Origin: an uncultured Alphaproteobacteria bacterium
GTDB taxonomy: Bacteria; Pseudomonadota; Alphaproteobacteria; HIMB59; GCA-002718135
Length of the DNA stretch: 64,000 nt
Assembly (NCBI GenBank): GCA_902515745.1
Contig: CABXWB010000003.1
Span: 115,407-179,406 of the forward strand
Direction of reading: 5' to 3'
Positions within the stretch are counted from its first letter, which is position 1; the number at the start of each line of letters is the position of its first letter. Position numbers and translations under genes: made by a program. The notes below the pieces were generated by a model that searched no databases, was not told the origin of the DNA, and worked only from the letters and a program-made list of their open reading frames with translations. Shown here piece by piece: positions 54,243-63,018 of this stretch.

Positions 54243-55529
54243 ATGAAACTTGATAAGTTTTTTGATGAAAAAACTGTCATAGATTTAAGTTTTTTTAATT
54301 TCTCTAATGCTGTTACTGCAGCATATTTTGCTAATCGAAACTTAGAAGTCCTGAGAGTAAATAAAAATTTTAAAAAATTTTTTCCTATTCTTAAAACTGT
54401 AAATAATATTCCCTTTACTAGTATTTTGGAACAACTTGGAGTTGCAGATGAATATATTAAAAATTTTCAACAAAAATTAGAAAAAAATGGTTTTGTTATT
54501 ATCCCTAAAATAGAAATCAAAATTGATGATGAAATTAAAGTTTATTCTTTACTATCTGCATATACTGAAAATAAAGATTTCCCTTTTTTAAATGGTATTC
54601 AGGGTCAATTTGTAGATAGAACAAATGAGTATAATCTTCGAAGGGAAAAAGAAGAATTACTTGATCAAAAATTAAAAGACAGAGAATTAATTGAAGAAAA
54701 AACTCAAAGATTGGAGAATATTGCAACTAGATTGTCCAAATATTTGTCTCCACAAGTTTATAAGTCTATATTTGATGAAGAAGAGTCAGGTAAAAAAACT
54801 AAAGAAAGTTATTTAAGAAAAAATTTAACTATATTTTTCTCTGATATTGTTAATTTTACAGATTTATCTGATTCCTTAGAGGCTGAAAAACTTGCACTTA
54901 TCTTGAATAATTATCTGAGTGAGATGAGTTTAATTGCTATCAATTCAAATGCTACCATTGATAAATTTATAGGCGATGCAATACTTTCCTTTCACGGCGC
55001 TCCTGAAACATTAGGAGATGAGAACGATGCTATAAATTGTATAGGCATGGCATTAGAAATGAAAGAACGAGTTGATGAACTCCAATCATTTTGGATTAGA
55101 CAAGGTGTCAAGTATGGATTGAGAGTGAGATATGGTATTTCTTCAGGTTTTGCAAATGTTGGAGATTTTGGATCTAGCGTAATGAGTGATTATACAGCAA
55201 TAGGTTCATCTGTAAATTTAGCTTCTAGATTGCAATCTATAGCTCCTGAAAATGAAATTATTATTTCTGATACGACATATAATTTAATCAAAAATCAAAT
55301 AAATTGTGAAGAGTATGAAGAAATCACTCCTAAAGGTTTTGTAAGACCTGTTAAAACTTACAAGGTAATTGATTTTAAAAATACAAAAAATAAAAAAACA
55401 AAAAAATCGTATTCAAAAAAAGGAAATCATGTGGATATTCAAATTTTCGATAGTTCCAACATGAAAGCTGCAATTAAAGAATTAAAAAAACTTCAAGAAG
55501 ATTTTAGTAAAGAAATTGATGAAGAGTAG
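54243..55529 (+). CDS. Class III adenylate cyclase with N-terminal PAS-like domain
   Basis: A 428-residue protein. A PAS-like sensor fills about residues 20-130, a coiled coil 130-165, and the pre-catalytic RLSKYLSPQVYKSI helix leads into the cyclase domain (about 195-375). All six catalytic positions are present: metal-binding D201 and D245, adenine-specifying K241 and D316, and transition-state N325 and R329. It should therefore make cAMP from ATP in the cytoplasm. The adjacent convergent gene encodes a channel with a cyclic-nucleotide-binding domain. Confidence 0.9.
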   Translation: MKLDKFFDEKTVIDLSFFNFSNAVTAAYFANRNLEVLRVNKNFKKFFPILKTVNNIPFTSILEQLGVADEYIKNFQQKLEKNGFVIIPKIEIKIDDEIKVYSLLSAYTENKDFPFLNGIQGQFVDRTNEYNLRREKEELLDQKLKDRELIEEKTQRLENIATRLSKYLSPQVYKSIFDEEESGKKTKESYLRKNLTIFFSDIVNFTDLSDSLEAEKLALILNNYLSEMSLIAINSNATIDKFIGDAILSFHGAPETLGDENDAINCIGMALEMKERVDELQSFWIRQGVKYGLRVRYGISSGFANVGDFGSSVMSDYTAIGSSVNLASRLQSIAPENEIIISDTTYNLIKNQINCEEYEEITPKGFVRPVKTYKVIDFKNTKNKKTKKSYSKKGNHVDIQIFDSSNMKAAIKELKKLQEDFSKEIDEE

Positions 55530-55539
55530 AGGAATTTCA

Positions 55540-57210
55540 CTATTTTAAAAAATTTATTATTGCATCCTTAATATTATTAACAAGATTTTTATTTTCATTT
55601 TTTGTCAATTGACTTTCATTTTTTTTCTTATCAAGTTTTAATTTTCTTTGAGCTAGAATATTTGCGACATAATCATAAACATTAGGATTTTTAGAAAAAA
55701 TATCTTTGATAATATCTTTGCTTACTTTAATTACGATACAAGGTGTTTCAGCTATTACATTTGCAGATCTTGGTTCACCTGTTAAAAGACTTCCTTCGCC
55801 AACAAAATCTCCGACACCAAGTTTTGCTAAAAATACTTTATCTTTTTTTTCATTGTCTAGGTAAACAGACACTACCCCGTCATTTATAACATAAAGAGAA
55901 TCACCAGAATCATTTTGCTTAATAATGTAATCGTCTTTTTCAAAATGGAGCCTTTCTGCATTTTCAGCAATCTCATCTAAATCTTCAGAATTTAATGACA
56001 TAAAAATAGGAATTTTTTGAAGAAGAACTCTATTTTTTACTGACTCATTATATGGATTAAATTCGCTAACCTGCCTTTTTTCAAAATCCTCTCGACTTCT
56101 ATGTGTATCAAGAGCATGCAATCCTGTATCTTCTTCAAGTTTTCCATAAAGTTTTCCAGCAGACATTTGAACTCCTGCATGTCTTAAAGTTTTATGTATT
56201 TCCATCATAACACTATCTTGCATTGAATTTTTTAAAATTCTTTTTGTACAATCAAAAGCAACAACAAACTCTAATCCAAATTCATTAGCTCCAATAAAAC
56301 GAACCCACTGTAAATTTAATTGCTCTCTACCATCAACCGGTTTTGCTTTTTTAAGAGCATTATAAAGTAACTTTGAAATATTTTCTGGATCATGAGAAGG
56401 ATGAAAATATAGTTTATTAAAAATATGAAAACCCTCACTCATTTTCTCTTTATCTTGTTTACTCCAATTAGTTAAAATTGAGTCTGCAACTATTTCGTTT
56501 GGAATTATTACTTCTGTATTTTGAAAAGTTCTTATTCTTGTACTTCTCCAAGTAATATTTTCTACATAACCTGTTTTATCATCAACAGTTATCCAATCAT
56601 TAATCGCAAATGGCCTCTCAATATTTACAAAAATTCCTTTAATTAAATCTGATAAACTTGACTGCAGAGAAAGTGCAATGGCAGCAAAAACTATTCCACC
56701 AGCAGCAAGTATACTTGTAAGTTCTAAACTGAAAACAAAAGATAAAACTAAAAATGAGGGTATTGCAAATAATAAAAACTGAAAAAGAAATGTTATTATT
56801 TCAGGTATTCTTGTTCCTGATTTGTCATTTAGTGACAATACCTCATATTTATAAAACATCATTATAAATATTGATGGAATAAAATATAAAGTTATCAGTA
56901 AGATTTTATCTATAAGGTTACTGATAGATTGATTAATTAAAAAAAATTCCTTTTGTGTAACTATATCGTAAGAAAAATTCACCATTAAATATGATAAAAT
57001 AGGAAGTATAATGATAGTAAATAATACTCGAGTAAATTTCTTTAATTTGTTTAGCTGTAACACAGAACCAATAATCAATAGGGAAATAAGTATATATAAA
57101 GAATTTAAAGTAACTGCATTATTATAAAATAGCAGAATAGATAAGATACATAACAAGGATATTAAAATTATGCTTATCTTAGATAGTAGGTAAAAAATGT
57201 TAATTTTCAT
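55540..57210 (-). CDS. MscS-type channel with cyclic-nucleotide-binding domain
   Basis: A 556-residue protein. Several N-terminal helices precede the pore helix (about 168-195, LAAGGIVFAAIALSLQSS) and the MscS beta-domain (INDWITVDDKTGYVENITW). A C-terminal cyclic-nucleotide-binding domain (about 400-525) has the phosphate-binding cassette GEGSLLTGEPRSA (471-483) with E472 and R481. Such bCNG channels are gated by cyclic nucleotides and have mostly lost tension gating. It is convergent with the cyclase gene and divergent from the K+ channel gene. Confidence 0.92.
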   Translation of the reverse strand: MKINIFYLLSKISIILISLLCILSILLFYNNAVTLNSLYILISLLIIGSVLQLNKLKKFTRVLFTIIILPILSYLMVNFSYDIVTQKEFFLINQSISNLIDKILLITLYFIPSIFIMMFYKYEVLSLNDKSGTRIPEIITFLFQFLLFAIPSFLVLSFVFSLELTSILAAGGIVFAAIALSLQSSLSDLIKGIFVNIERPFAINDWITVDDKTGYVENITWRSTRIRTFQNTEVIIPNEIVADSILTNWSKQDKEKMSEGFHIFNKLYFHPSHDPENISKLLYNALKKAKPVDGREQLNLQWVRFIGANEFGLEFVVAFDCTKRILKNSMQDSVMMEIHKTLRHAGVQMSAGKLYGKLEEDTGLHALDTHRSREDFEKRQVSEFNPYNESVKNRVLLQKIPIFMSLNSEDLDEIAENAERLHFEKDDYIIKQNDSGDSLYVINDGVVSVYLDNEKKDKVFLAKLGVGDFVGEGSLLTGEPRSANVIAETPCIVIKVSKDIIKDIFSKNPNVYDYVANILAQRKLKLDKKKNESQLTKNENKNLVNNIKDAIINFLK

Positions 57211-57244
57211 TTTGTAATTTTTACTATAAAGAATTTATATAAAA

Positions 57245-57985
57245 ATGAATTCATTTTCAAAGTATTTATTCGAACACTTACATTTTGGTCTAGAAGAGAA
57301 GGATTTTACTTTAATTGAAAAAATTATATTCTTTCTTATTATATTGAACTGTGTTTTTGTTGTTATTGAGTCAGAAAAACTAATTTATGAGCAATATCAT
57401 CAACTCTTTGACTCAGCGAAAATTTTTTTTGGTATAGTATTTCTAATTGAATATATTTGCAGATTAATTGCTGTAGATCAAATTGATAAATTTAAAGGAT
57501 TTAAAGGTAGGATAAAGTATATTTTTACAGTACCAGCTCTAATTGATGCAATTGCACTTATTCCATTATTTTTAATTGGTATCAATGAAGGTTTCTTAGT
57601 ACGGTTGTTAAGAGCTATAAGAATATTTAGCATTCTTCGTTTTGGCCGTTTTAGTGAGTCAGTAGATTTTATACTTCATGCGATATATGACAGGAGACAC
57701 GAATTAATTTTTTCATTACTACTAACTCTAAGTTTAATGTTATTGTCTGCGACTTTACTTTATGTTGTTGAGGGAGATTTACAACCTGAAGCTTTTGGAT
57801 CAATACCAAGAGCTTTATGGGTAAGTTCTGCAGCCTTACTATCAACAGGTTATGGTGATTATACACCTATTACATTTTTAGGTAGATTTGCAGCAGTATG
57901 CACTGCATTGTTTGGAATTGGAGCAGTTGCTTTACCAGCTGGTATACTAGCAAGTGCTTTTACAGATAGAAAAAATAAAGATTAA
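57245..57985 (+). CDS. Voltage-sensor potassium channel
   Basis: A 246-residue six-helix channel. The S4 segment (about residues 120-136) has regularly spaced arginines (RLLRAIRIFSILRFGR). The selectivity filter is TGYGD at 201-205, which means K+. There is no cytoplasmic regulatory domain after S6, so it is not directly gated by nucleotides. It is divergent from the nucleotide-gated channel gene with only 34 bases between starts, and its 3' end overlaps the second cyclase gene by 4 bases. Confidence 0.92.
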   Translation: MNSFSKYLFEHLHFGLEEKDFTLIEKIIFFLIILNCVFVVIESEKLIYEQYHQLFDSAKIFFGIVFLIEYICRLIAVDQIDKFKGFKGRIKYIFTVPALIDAIALIPLFLIGINEGFLVRLLRAIRIFSILRFGRFSESVDFILHAIYDRRHELIFSLLLTLSLMLLSATLLYVVEGDLQPEAFGSIPRALWVSSAALLSTGYGDYTPITFLGRFAAVCTALFGIGAVALPAGILASAFTDRKNKD

Positions 57986-59796
57986 TTAATAACTTGATTT
58001 GTAAAATTTTCTAAATTTTTATTCATTTCTTCATCCGGTAGATGAAAACCTTTAATTGTCTCTTTCCAATCTAGTTTTGAATAATCATCATATTTGTTAA
58101 CAAAATATTCATTTTCTTTTAAATTAATTTCATTATCATTTTCTTTCAATGAAAATAAGAGAAATACCCATGATCGTGGCTCCAATTCTTTAATTTTTTT
58201 AGCTTGAGTTATGCAAACATCATAATCTTTTTTACAAAAATATCCTAATACAAGATCTCTATATCTATTATCTGATGTTTTTTGACCTGCAGGTATAGGA
58301 TCTAATTCAAGGGCCTTATGAAGTAATTCTAAACCTTGATCAATTTTTTTATTTCTTACTAATATTTCGCCATAAACTGCAAGTACTCTTGGATCATTTG
58401 GATTCATAGAGTAGGCAATCTTTCCATGTTCTTCTGATTCTTCGTATTTTTTTTGCATTAATGAAATAGCTGAACTAATTCTTCTTACCTCATAATCATT
58501 CTCATCATGCTCTAAGCTTTTCTCAATATGATGAAAAATCATTTTCATCATTTTATCATTATCTTCATAATATTGTTTACCTAGACCGCCACCAATTGTA
58601 CAAGCTTTAAGTGAGTGCGCTCTTGCATTCGTTTCATCTTGTTCGAGAGCTTTATCAAAGTGAAATAAAGCTTTATCATTATGTTCTTTTGCTGATGATT
58701 GTCTAAGCCAGTGATATCTTCCAATAACTAAATTTTCATATGAATTTAAATTATCAGTAGGTTTTCTTTTTATATTTTGTAAATTTGTAATTTCTATATT
58801 ACCTAATAATTCTTTTGATATCTTTTGTACAATTTCATCTTGAATATCAAAAATGTCTTCAAGAACTCTATCATATCGATCTCCCCATATAATGGAACCA
58901 TCTTTTGCATTAGTTAAATCTACTGCTACTCTTAATCTATTACCAGCTGATCTAATATTTCCACCAACTAAAAAATCTATTTTATGTTTTTTTGCAAATG
59001 TAAGTGCGTCTTCATTACTTTTATCATGATCGTCACATGTTTTTTTTGATACAACATCAAATTCTTTCATTCTGGAAAACTCTATAATTAAATCACCTGT
59101 AATAGCTTCTACCAAAAATTCACTGTCATCATTTTTACTTACATTCTTAAATGTCAGTATTGCTATTTTTGGATGTGAAGAATTTCGTGAAATAATTACA
59201 TTATCATCTTTTTTATTATTTTCATCTTCATTGTTTTCCTCATTAATTTCTTCGGAGAAGAAATCATCTTCATCAATTTTTAAACCTTTTACTTTGAAAA
59301 CCTCGAACTCATCGCTTATATTTTTTAGTTTTCTTGTACCATCAGCTTCTATTGAATAATCAATTCTTTTATCAACTTGATCTTTGACAATTTTTGAAAC
59401 AAGAATTTTACCTGGTTCACTTTGACTTTCTAGTCTTGCAGCTACATTAACCCCTGAGCCCATAATATTATTATTTTCTACAATCACATCATCAACATGA
59501 ATACCAACTCTCCAGCTTAATTGTAATTTAGTTAAAGAATGTTCATTTCTTTCATATAATTTATCCTGAAATTCAATAGCAGCTTTAACACATTGTACAG
59601 GACTTGGGAATTCAGCAACAACAGAGTCACCAGCAGTTGAAAAAATTTTACCACCAAATTGAGCTATAACTTCATCAATTACTTTTCTACATTCATTAAG
59701 GTTGGTGAGTGTAAGCTCTTCGTTCTCCTCCATATGTTTACTAAAATTAACACAGTCGGTAGCAAGAATGGTTGCTAATTTTCTTTCAGAATTCAT
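57982..59796 (-). CDS. Class III cyclase-like domain fused to TolB-like and TPR regions
   Basis: A 604-residue protein: cyclase domain (about residues 1-170), an acidic linker, a TolB/FlgO-like alpha/beta domain (about 205-330, IAILTFKNVS) and TPR-like helices (about 345-570). Metal residues D14 and D57 and the N117/R121 pair are present. The adenine-specifying Lys and Asp seen in the other cyclase are replaced by S53 and N108, so nucleotide specificity or activity is uncertain. This domain set is common in Rhizobiales-type cyclases. Confidence 0.85.
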   Translation of the reverse strand: MNSERKLATILATDCVNFSKHMEENEELTLTNLNECRKVIDEVIAQFGGKIFSTAGDSVVAEFPSPVQCVKAAIEFQDKLYERNEHSLTKLQLSWRVGIHVDDVIVENNNIMGSGVNVAARLESQSEPGKILVSKIVKDQVDKRIDYSIEADGTRKLKNISDEFEVFKVKGLKIDEDDFFSEEINEENNEDENNKKDDNVIISRNSSHPKIAILTFKNVSKNDDSEFLVEAITGDLIIEFSRMKEFDVVSKKTCDDHDKSNEDALTFAKKHKIDFLVGGNIRSAGNRLRVAVDLTNAKDGSIIWGDRYDRVLEDIFDIQDEIVQKISKELLGNIEITNLQNIKRKPTDNLNSYENLVIGRYHWLRQSSAKEHNDKALFHFDKALEQDETNARAHSLKACTIGGGLGKQYYEDNDKMMKMIFHHIEKSLEHDENDYEVRRISSAISLMQKKYEESEEHGKIAYSMNPNDPRVLAVYGEILVRNKKIDQGLELLHKALELDPIPAGQKTSDNRYRDLVLGYFCKKDYDVCITQAKKIKELEPRSWVFLLFSLKENDNEINLKENEYFVNKYDDYSKLDWKETIKGFHLPDEEMNKNLENFTNQVIN

Positions 59797-59905
59797 AATT
59801 TTTCTTAACTAAATTTTTTTTAAAATACCAGCCAAATATTGTAACTATTGTCACAGAATCTTAAAAAACAAATATATATATAAACAAATTTTATAGGAGG
59901 TTTTT

Positions 59906-60322
59906 ATGGTTGAGAGTTTTAATGGTATTTTTTATTTGATTTTATACATCATTAACATTGGGTTAGCTGGTTATTATTCATTTACATTTTTATTTAATAA
60001 AGAAAAAGAATTCGCAAAATATAACACAGATTCAAGTGCTGCACCTGCTGCCAATTTTGGAATTTTTTGGGTTACTGCTTTTTTCTTTGTCGGTCTTTAT
60101 ATTTTATTTACTGGACCCGAAGGAACTTGGCCTTTCTTTATAATTAATGTTATTGTCTTTGCAATGGCAACTGTCTACAATTTTTGTTTTCATTTTAAAA
60201 TAGCTTTCCTATTTGGAAGAGATAAGGTTAATTCGACAATAGAACAGCCAATTGTATCAGCAGTAGTTCTAGTATTAAACTTAATTATAATTTATGGTCT
60301 ATCTGATAAAATTTATCTATAA
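59906..60322 (+). CDS. Small four-helix membrane protein, paralogue A
   Basis: A 138-residue hydrophobic protein with about four helices and a strong AGGAGG ribosome-binding site before the ATG at 59906. It opens MVESFNG and ends in a short IYGLSDKIYL tail. It resembles the next gene in length, helix pattern, opening and ending (MVENFGG and YNMSDIIYM). I do not recognise the family. The pair has a shared likely terminator at 60756-60784. Confidence 0.72.
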   Translation: MVESFNGIFYLILYIINIGLAGYYSFTFLFNKEKEFAKYNTDSSAAPAANFGIFWVTAFFFVGLYILFTGPEGTWPFFIINVIVFAMATVYNFCFHFKIAFLFGRDKVNSTIEQPIVSAVVLVLNLIIIYGLSDKIYL

Positions 60323-60342
60323 TAATTTTAAAAGGAGTAATT

Positions 60343-60753
60343 ATGGTTGAAAATTTTGGAGGTACTTTAAATCTAGTTTTATTTTTACTTAATTTATTAG
60401 GTATATCTTACTATGGTTTCCTAACTGTATTTTCACCAAATTCACTTGTTACAAGATATGATTTAGGAGAAAAAGCTTTGCCAATTGTAAGAATCATAGG
60501 GACATTTATTGTGCCAATAGTAATAATTGGAATTTGGATATTATTTAGAGAAAATGGACCTCAATCTTGCTGGATATTTTTTGTAAACGGATTTTTACTT
60601 TCTTTTGCTCAAGTTATTTTAAGTTGGGCCCAAAGATTAAAATTTATAGACCCTGATGCAAAAAGTGATGTTGCTGATGAAGTAATAGGGCATGTATTTT
60701 TATTTATAGCAATATATCTCATATATAATATGTCAGATATAATTTATATGTAA
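60343..60753 (+). CDS. Small four-helix membrane protein, paralogue B
   Basis: A 136-residue membrane protein with four helices and an AAGGAG ribosome-binding site before the ATG at 60343. It is the tandem paralogue of the upstream gene, 20 bases away. The conserved elements are the MVE-F-G opening, the YG/YS-F segment after helix 1, the FF-N turn in the middle and the SD-IY ending. Function unknown. Confidence 0.72.
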   Translation: MVENFGGTLNLVLFLLNLLGISYYGFLTVFSPNSLVTRYDLGEKALPIVRIIGTFIVPIVIIGIWILFRENGPQSCWIFFVNGFLLSFAQVILSWAQRLKFIDPDAKSDVADEVIGHVFLFIAIYLIYNMSDIIYM

Positions 60754-60755
60754 CT

Positions 60756-60784
60756 AAAGGCTGGGGATTCAATTCCCAGCTTTT
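60756..60784. terminator. Bidirectional intrinsic terminator
   Basis: GCTGGGGA (60760-60767) pairs with TTCCCAGC (60773-60780) around a TTCAA loop, extended by AAAG (60756-60759) with TTTT (60781-60784). It ends the two-gene membrane operon and, read on the other strand, begins with an A-rich arm that gives a short T-run, so it can also end the convergent peroxiredoxin-like gene (stop at 60786). Confidence 0.75.
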
Positions 60785-60785
60785 A

Positions 60786-61325
60786 TCAACTTAAAGAAAA
60801 TTCCTTTACTTTATTAAATGCAAAATGATCTGCGGCATGTTTTTTTGCATACAAAACTTCTTCCACGATACCTTCTTCATTAATCATAATATCTGTTACT
60901 GCAGTATTAAAATATCCTCCAAGAGGAATAGGCATAAATCCTCTTATTAAGGCTGGAAAGATAGCAAATGTTTTATAAATTCCTGCTAAAAATAATTTAA
61001 ACCAACTACGCTCTATTGAATATTTTTGAAAATATTTAAATTCTTCATCAGCTAAAACTGTAAAGGGAATAGGGCCGTGCTTCTTCATATTTGATTTTAA
61101 AAGATTAACATTTGAATGAAAAATACCTACATGCGTGAAATTCGGACCAAATTCATTATATCTTTTATTAAACTCAAGAAGTCTTAAATTACAAAATGTA
61201 CACCCAGCAACCCTATAAAAAGTCAATAAAACTTTTTTTCCTTTAGTATCTGATAAATTAAATTCATTACCATCATGTTTGGGTAGGGTAATTTCTTCTA
61301 ATTTATCTCCTTTTTTTATTTTCAT
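60786..61325 (-). CDS. Peroxiredoxin-like (AhpC/TSA) family protein
   Basis: A 179-residue thioredoxin-fold protein. The active segment YRVAGCTFCNLRL has C42 and C45 in a CxxC arrangement, unlike the PxxxTxxC motif of true AhpC, so it may be a thiol reductant rather than a peroxidase. A hydrophobic region (about 115-140) is unusual for the fold. It is convergent with the membrane-protein pair and divergent from the gene at 61372 across 46 bases. Confidence 0.75.
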   Translation of the reverse strand: MKIKKGDKLEEITLPKHDGNEFNLSDTKGKKVLLTFYRVAGCTFCNLRLLEFNKRYNEFGPNFTHVGIFHSNVNLLKSNMKKHGPIPFTVLADEEFKYFQKYSIERSWFKLFLAGIYKTFAIFPALIRGFMPIPLGGYFNTAVTDIMINEEGIVEEVLYAKKHAADHFAFNKVKEFSLS

Positions 61326-61371
61326 ATAATAACTATAATAATTTAAAAAAATAATTTAATATCAAATTTTA

Positions 61372-61797
61372 ATGACAATAATAATTATACTAAAATTCAT
61401 TCATTACCTAGCAATAGTTTTCTCAGGCGGTGTTTTGGTTGGTGGTGGCGTAATACAATCTGTTTATACAAAGGTAAATCAAATTCCTGATTTGACTACA
61501 GCAAAGGTATTAAAATTACTTGGTTACATAGGTTTGATATCTCTTATTATCTTATGGATATCAGGAATTATTCTTTCAATTAATTTATATGGAGGCTTTA
61601 TTATTAATAGTGCATTTACAATCAAAATAATTGCAGCAGGTTTACTTTTAGGACTATCTGCTTATGTAAATTTTCACGTTTTTAATTGTTTTAAAAATAA
61701 TTTACCACCTAACAAAACTATAATGAAAATAGCTACAATGAGCGGAAGAGGGCTGTTGGTAATAGTTTTAATTGCAGCAGCAATTGCATTTTATTAA
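61372..61797 (+). CDS. Four-helix integral membrane protein of unknown function
   Basis: A 141-residue protein with four hydrophobic segments. It opens with an IILKFIHYLAIVFSGG helix, has a small-residue GGVLVGGG turn and ends in hydrophobic residues. The pattern recalls DUF2269/CopD-like small membrane proteins, but no metal-binding residues stand out beyond one His in the first helix. It ends one base before the convergent integrase gene. Confidence 0.65.
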   Translation: MTIIIILKFIHYLAIVFSGGVLVGGGVIQSVYTKVNQIPDLTTAKVLKLLGYIGLISLIILWISGIILSINLYGGFIINSAFTIKIIAAGLLLGLSAYVNFHVFNCFKNNLPPNKTIMKIATMSGRGLLVIVLIAAAIAFY

Positions 61798-61798
61798 T

Positions 61799-62857
61799 TT
61801 ATAATTTTTTTGCTGCACTAGTTTCTTTTATATTCGTTAGTTTTGTATATCTATCTATCATTTGTGTTGTCTTATGACCGCTTTGAGCCATAATTTCATG
61901 AGTAGGCACACCATTCATTCTAGCTTGAGTAATTGAACCTATTCTTAGGCTATGACCAGAAATTTTATCACAATTTTCAATACCTGCATCCTCAGCTCTT
62001 TTCTTTAAAATTAAAACAAAACTTGTGTCAGTCAAACTTACTTTTTGATTTTTATTATTAAGAATATATTTTTCTATATTATTAGCTTTGTTAATTTTAT
62101 AAAAGAGTGGACCTGTATCAATTAATGCTGCCTCTAACCAATTCTTTAACGCAGATACGGGACAATAAGGCGAATCATTTTGAGGTAAATAGATCATTCT
62201 TCCTTCACCTTTTTGATCAGTTTTAGAAAAAGGAATTAAAACTTGAACTCCATCATCTTCAAAATTTAAATGTTCATATTTCATTCCTAACAACTCTGAT
62301 CTTCTGCAAAAACTATAAAATCCAATTAATATTAGAGCTTTATCTCTTATGTTTCTAAAATCATCATTATTATCTGGAATTTTATTAATTATTTTCTCAA
62401 TATCTGCTTTTAAAAGCTCTTTTGCTTGACCAGATTTGTTATTTTTTTCATCTCTTACAATTGCACTTATCGTTTCTGATATGTTTGGATTTTTTCTATC
62501 AAACTGAAAGCCATTAACTCTATATTTATAAGTTATAGATGCTAAAATTCTTTGTATAGTTGAGGCTTTATAGGCAGATGAAGAGTAGGGGTTATTATTT
62601 AACTTTTCTCTTCCTGGAATATTACTTGTTCCTTTCAATATTTTTGCTTCTGGATCTTCATGAAGCCAATCCATATAATTAGCAGTTAAAGCATATGCAC
62701 TTTCTAAATCATCAACATCTAATGGACTGCAATTGTACTTATTTTTGCAGTAGTCGATAAATTTAAGCCAATCTCCTTTGTATTTGTCCTGAGTATTCTT
62801 TGACTTAGATTTTTCCTTTAACTTACTTACGTTATCATTAAGTGATATTTTAACCAT
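61799..62857 (-). CDS. Tyrosine recombinase (phage-type integrase)
   Basis: A 352-residue recombinase with an N-terminal SAM-like DNA-binding domain (about 20-135) and a catalytic domain. The catalytic set is complete: R185 in RRSEL, a Lys in the SKTDQKG hairpin (212-218), H302 and R305 in GHSLR, H328 in SGHKT and nucleophile Y337 in IDRYTK. It is not XerC or XerD by eye; it resembles integrases of mobile elements and marine phages. A 9-6-9 inverted repeat lies just before its start. No tRNA attachment site is in the window. Confidence 0.9.
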   Translation of the reverse strand: MVKISLNDNVSKLKEKSKSKNTQDKYKGDWLKFIDYCKNKYNCSPLDVDDLESAYALTANYMDWLHEDPEAKILKGTSNIPGREKLNNNPYSSSAYKASTIQRILASITYKYRVNGFQFDRKNPNISETISAIVRDEKNNKSGQAKELLKADIEKIINKIPDNNDDFRNIRDKALILIGFYSFCRRSELLGMKYEHLNFEDDGVQVLIPFSKTDQKGEGRMIYLPQNDSPYCPVSALKNWLEAALIDTGPLFYKINKANNIEKYILNNKNQKVSLTDTSFVLILKKRAEDAGIENCDKISGHSLRIGSITQARMNGVPTHEIMAQSGHKTTQMIDRYTKLTNIKETSAAKKL

Positions 62858-62865
62858 ATTATATA

Positions 62866-62889
62866 TTACGATAATTACAGTTATCGTAA
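62866..62889. repeat. 9-6-9 inverted repeat upstream of the integrase gene
   Basis: TTACGATAA (62866-62874), spacer TTACAG, TTATCGTAA (62881-62889): a perfect 9-base inverted repeat with a 6-base spacer, 8 bases upstream of the integrase start. The arm and spacer sizes match the core binding sites of tyrosine recombinases, so it may be an attachment core. It could instead be an operator for the integrase gene. Confidence 0.6.
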
Positions 62890-63001
62890 ATAATAGTCAA
62901 GTGATAAATATTATAACTATAAATCAATATTTTATATATATTATCTAAATCCATTTATAATATTATAAACTAGATATAGATTTTCACGTGTAATAAAATA
63001 C

Positions 63002-63016
63002 TGTATATAGTATACA
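63002..63016. promoter_or_regulatory. 15-base palindrome at the sirtuin start
   Basis: TGTATA-TAG-TATACA is a perfect 6-3-6 palindrome ending two bases before the ATG of the sirtuin gene, where a ribosome-binding site would be. No Shine-Dalgarno sequence is visible there. It may be a repressor site or a short hairpin that blocks translation. Confidence 0.45.
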
Positions 63017-63018
63017 AA

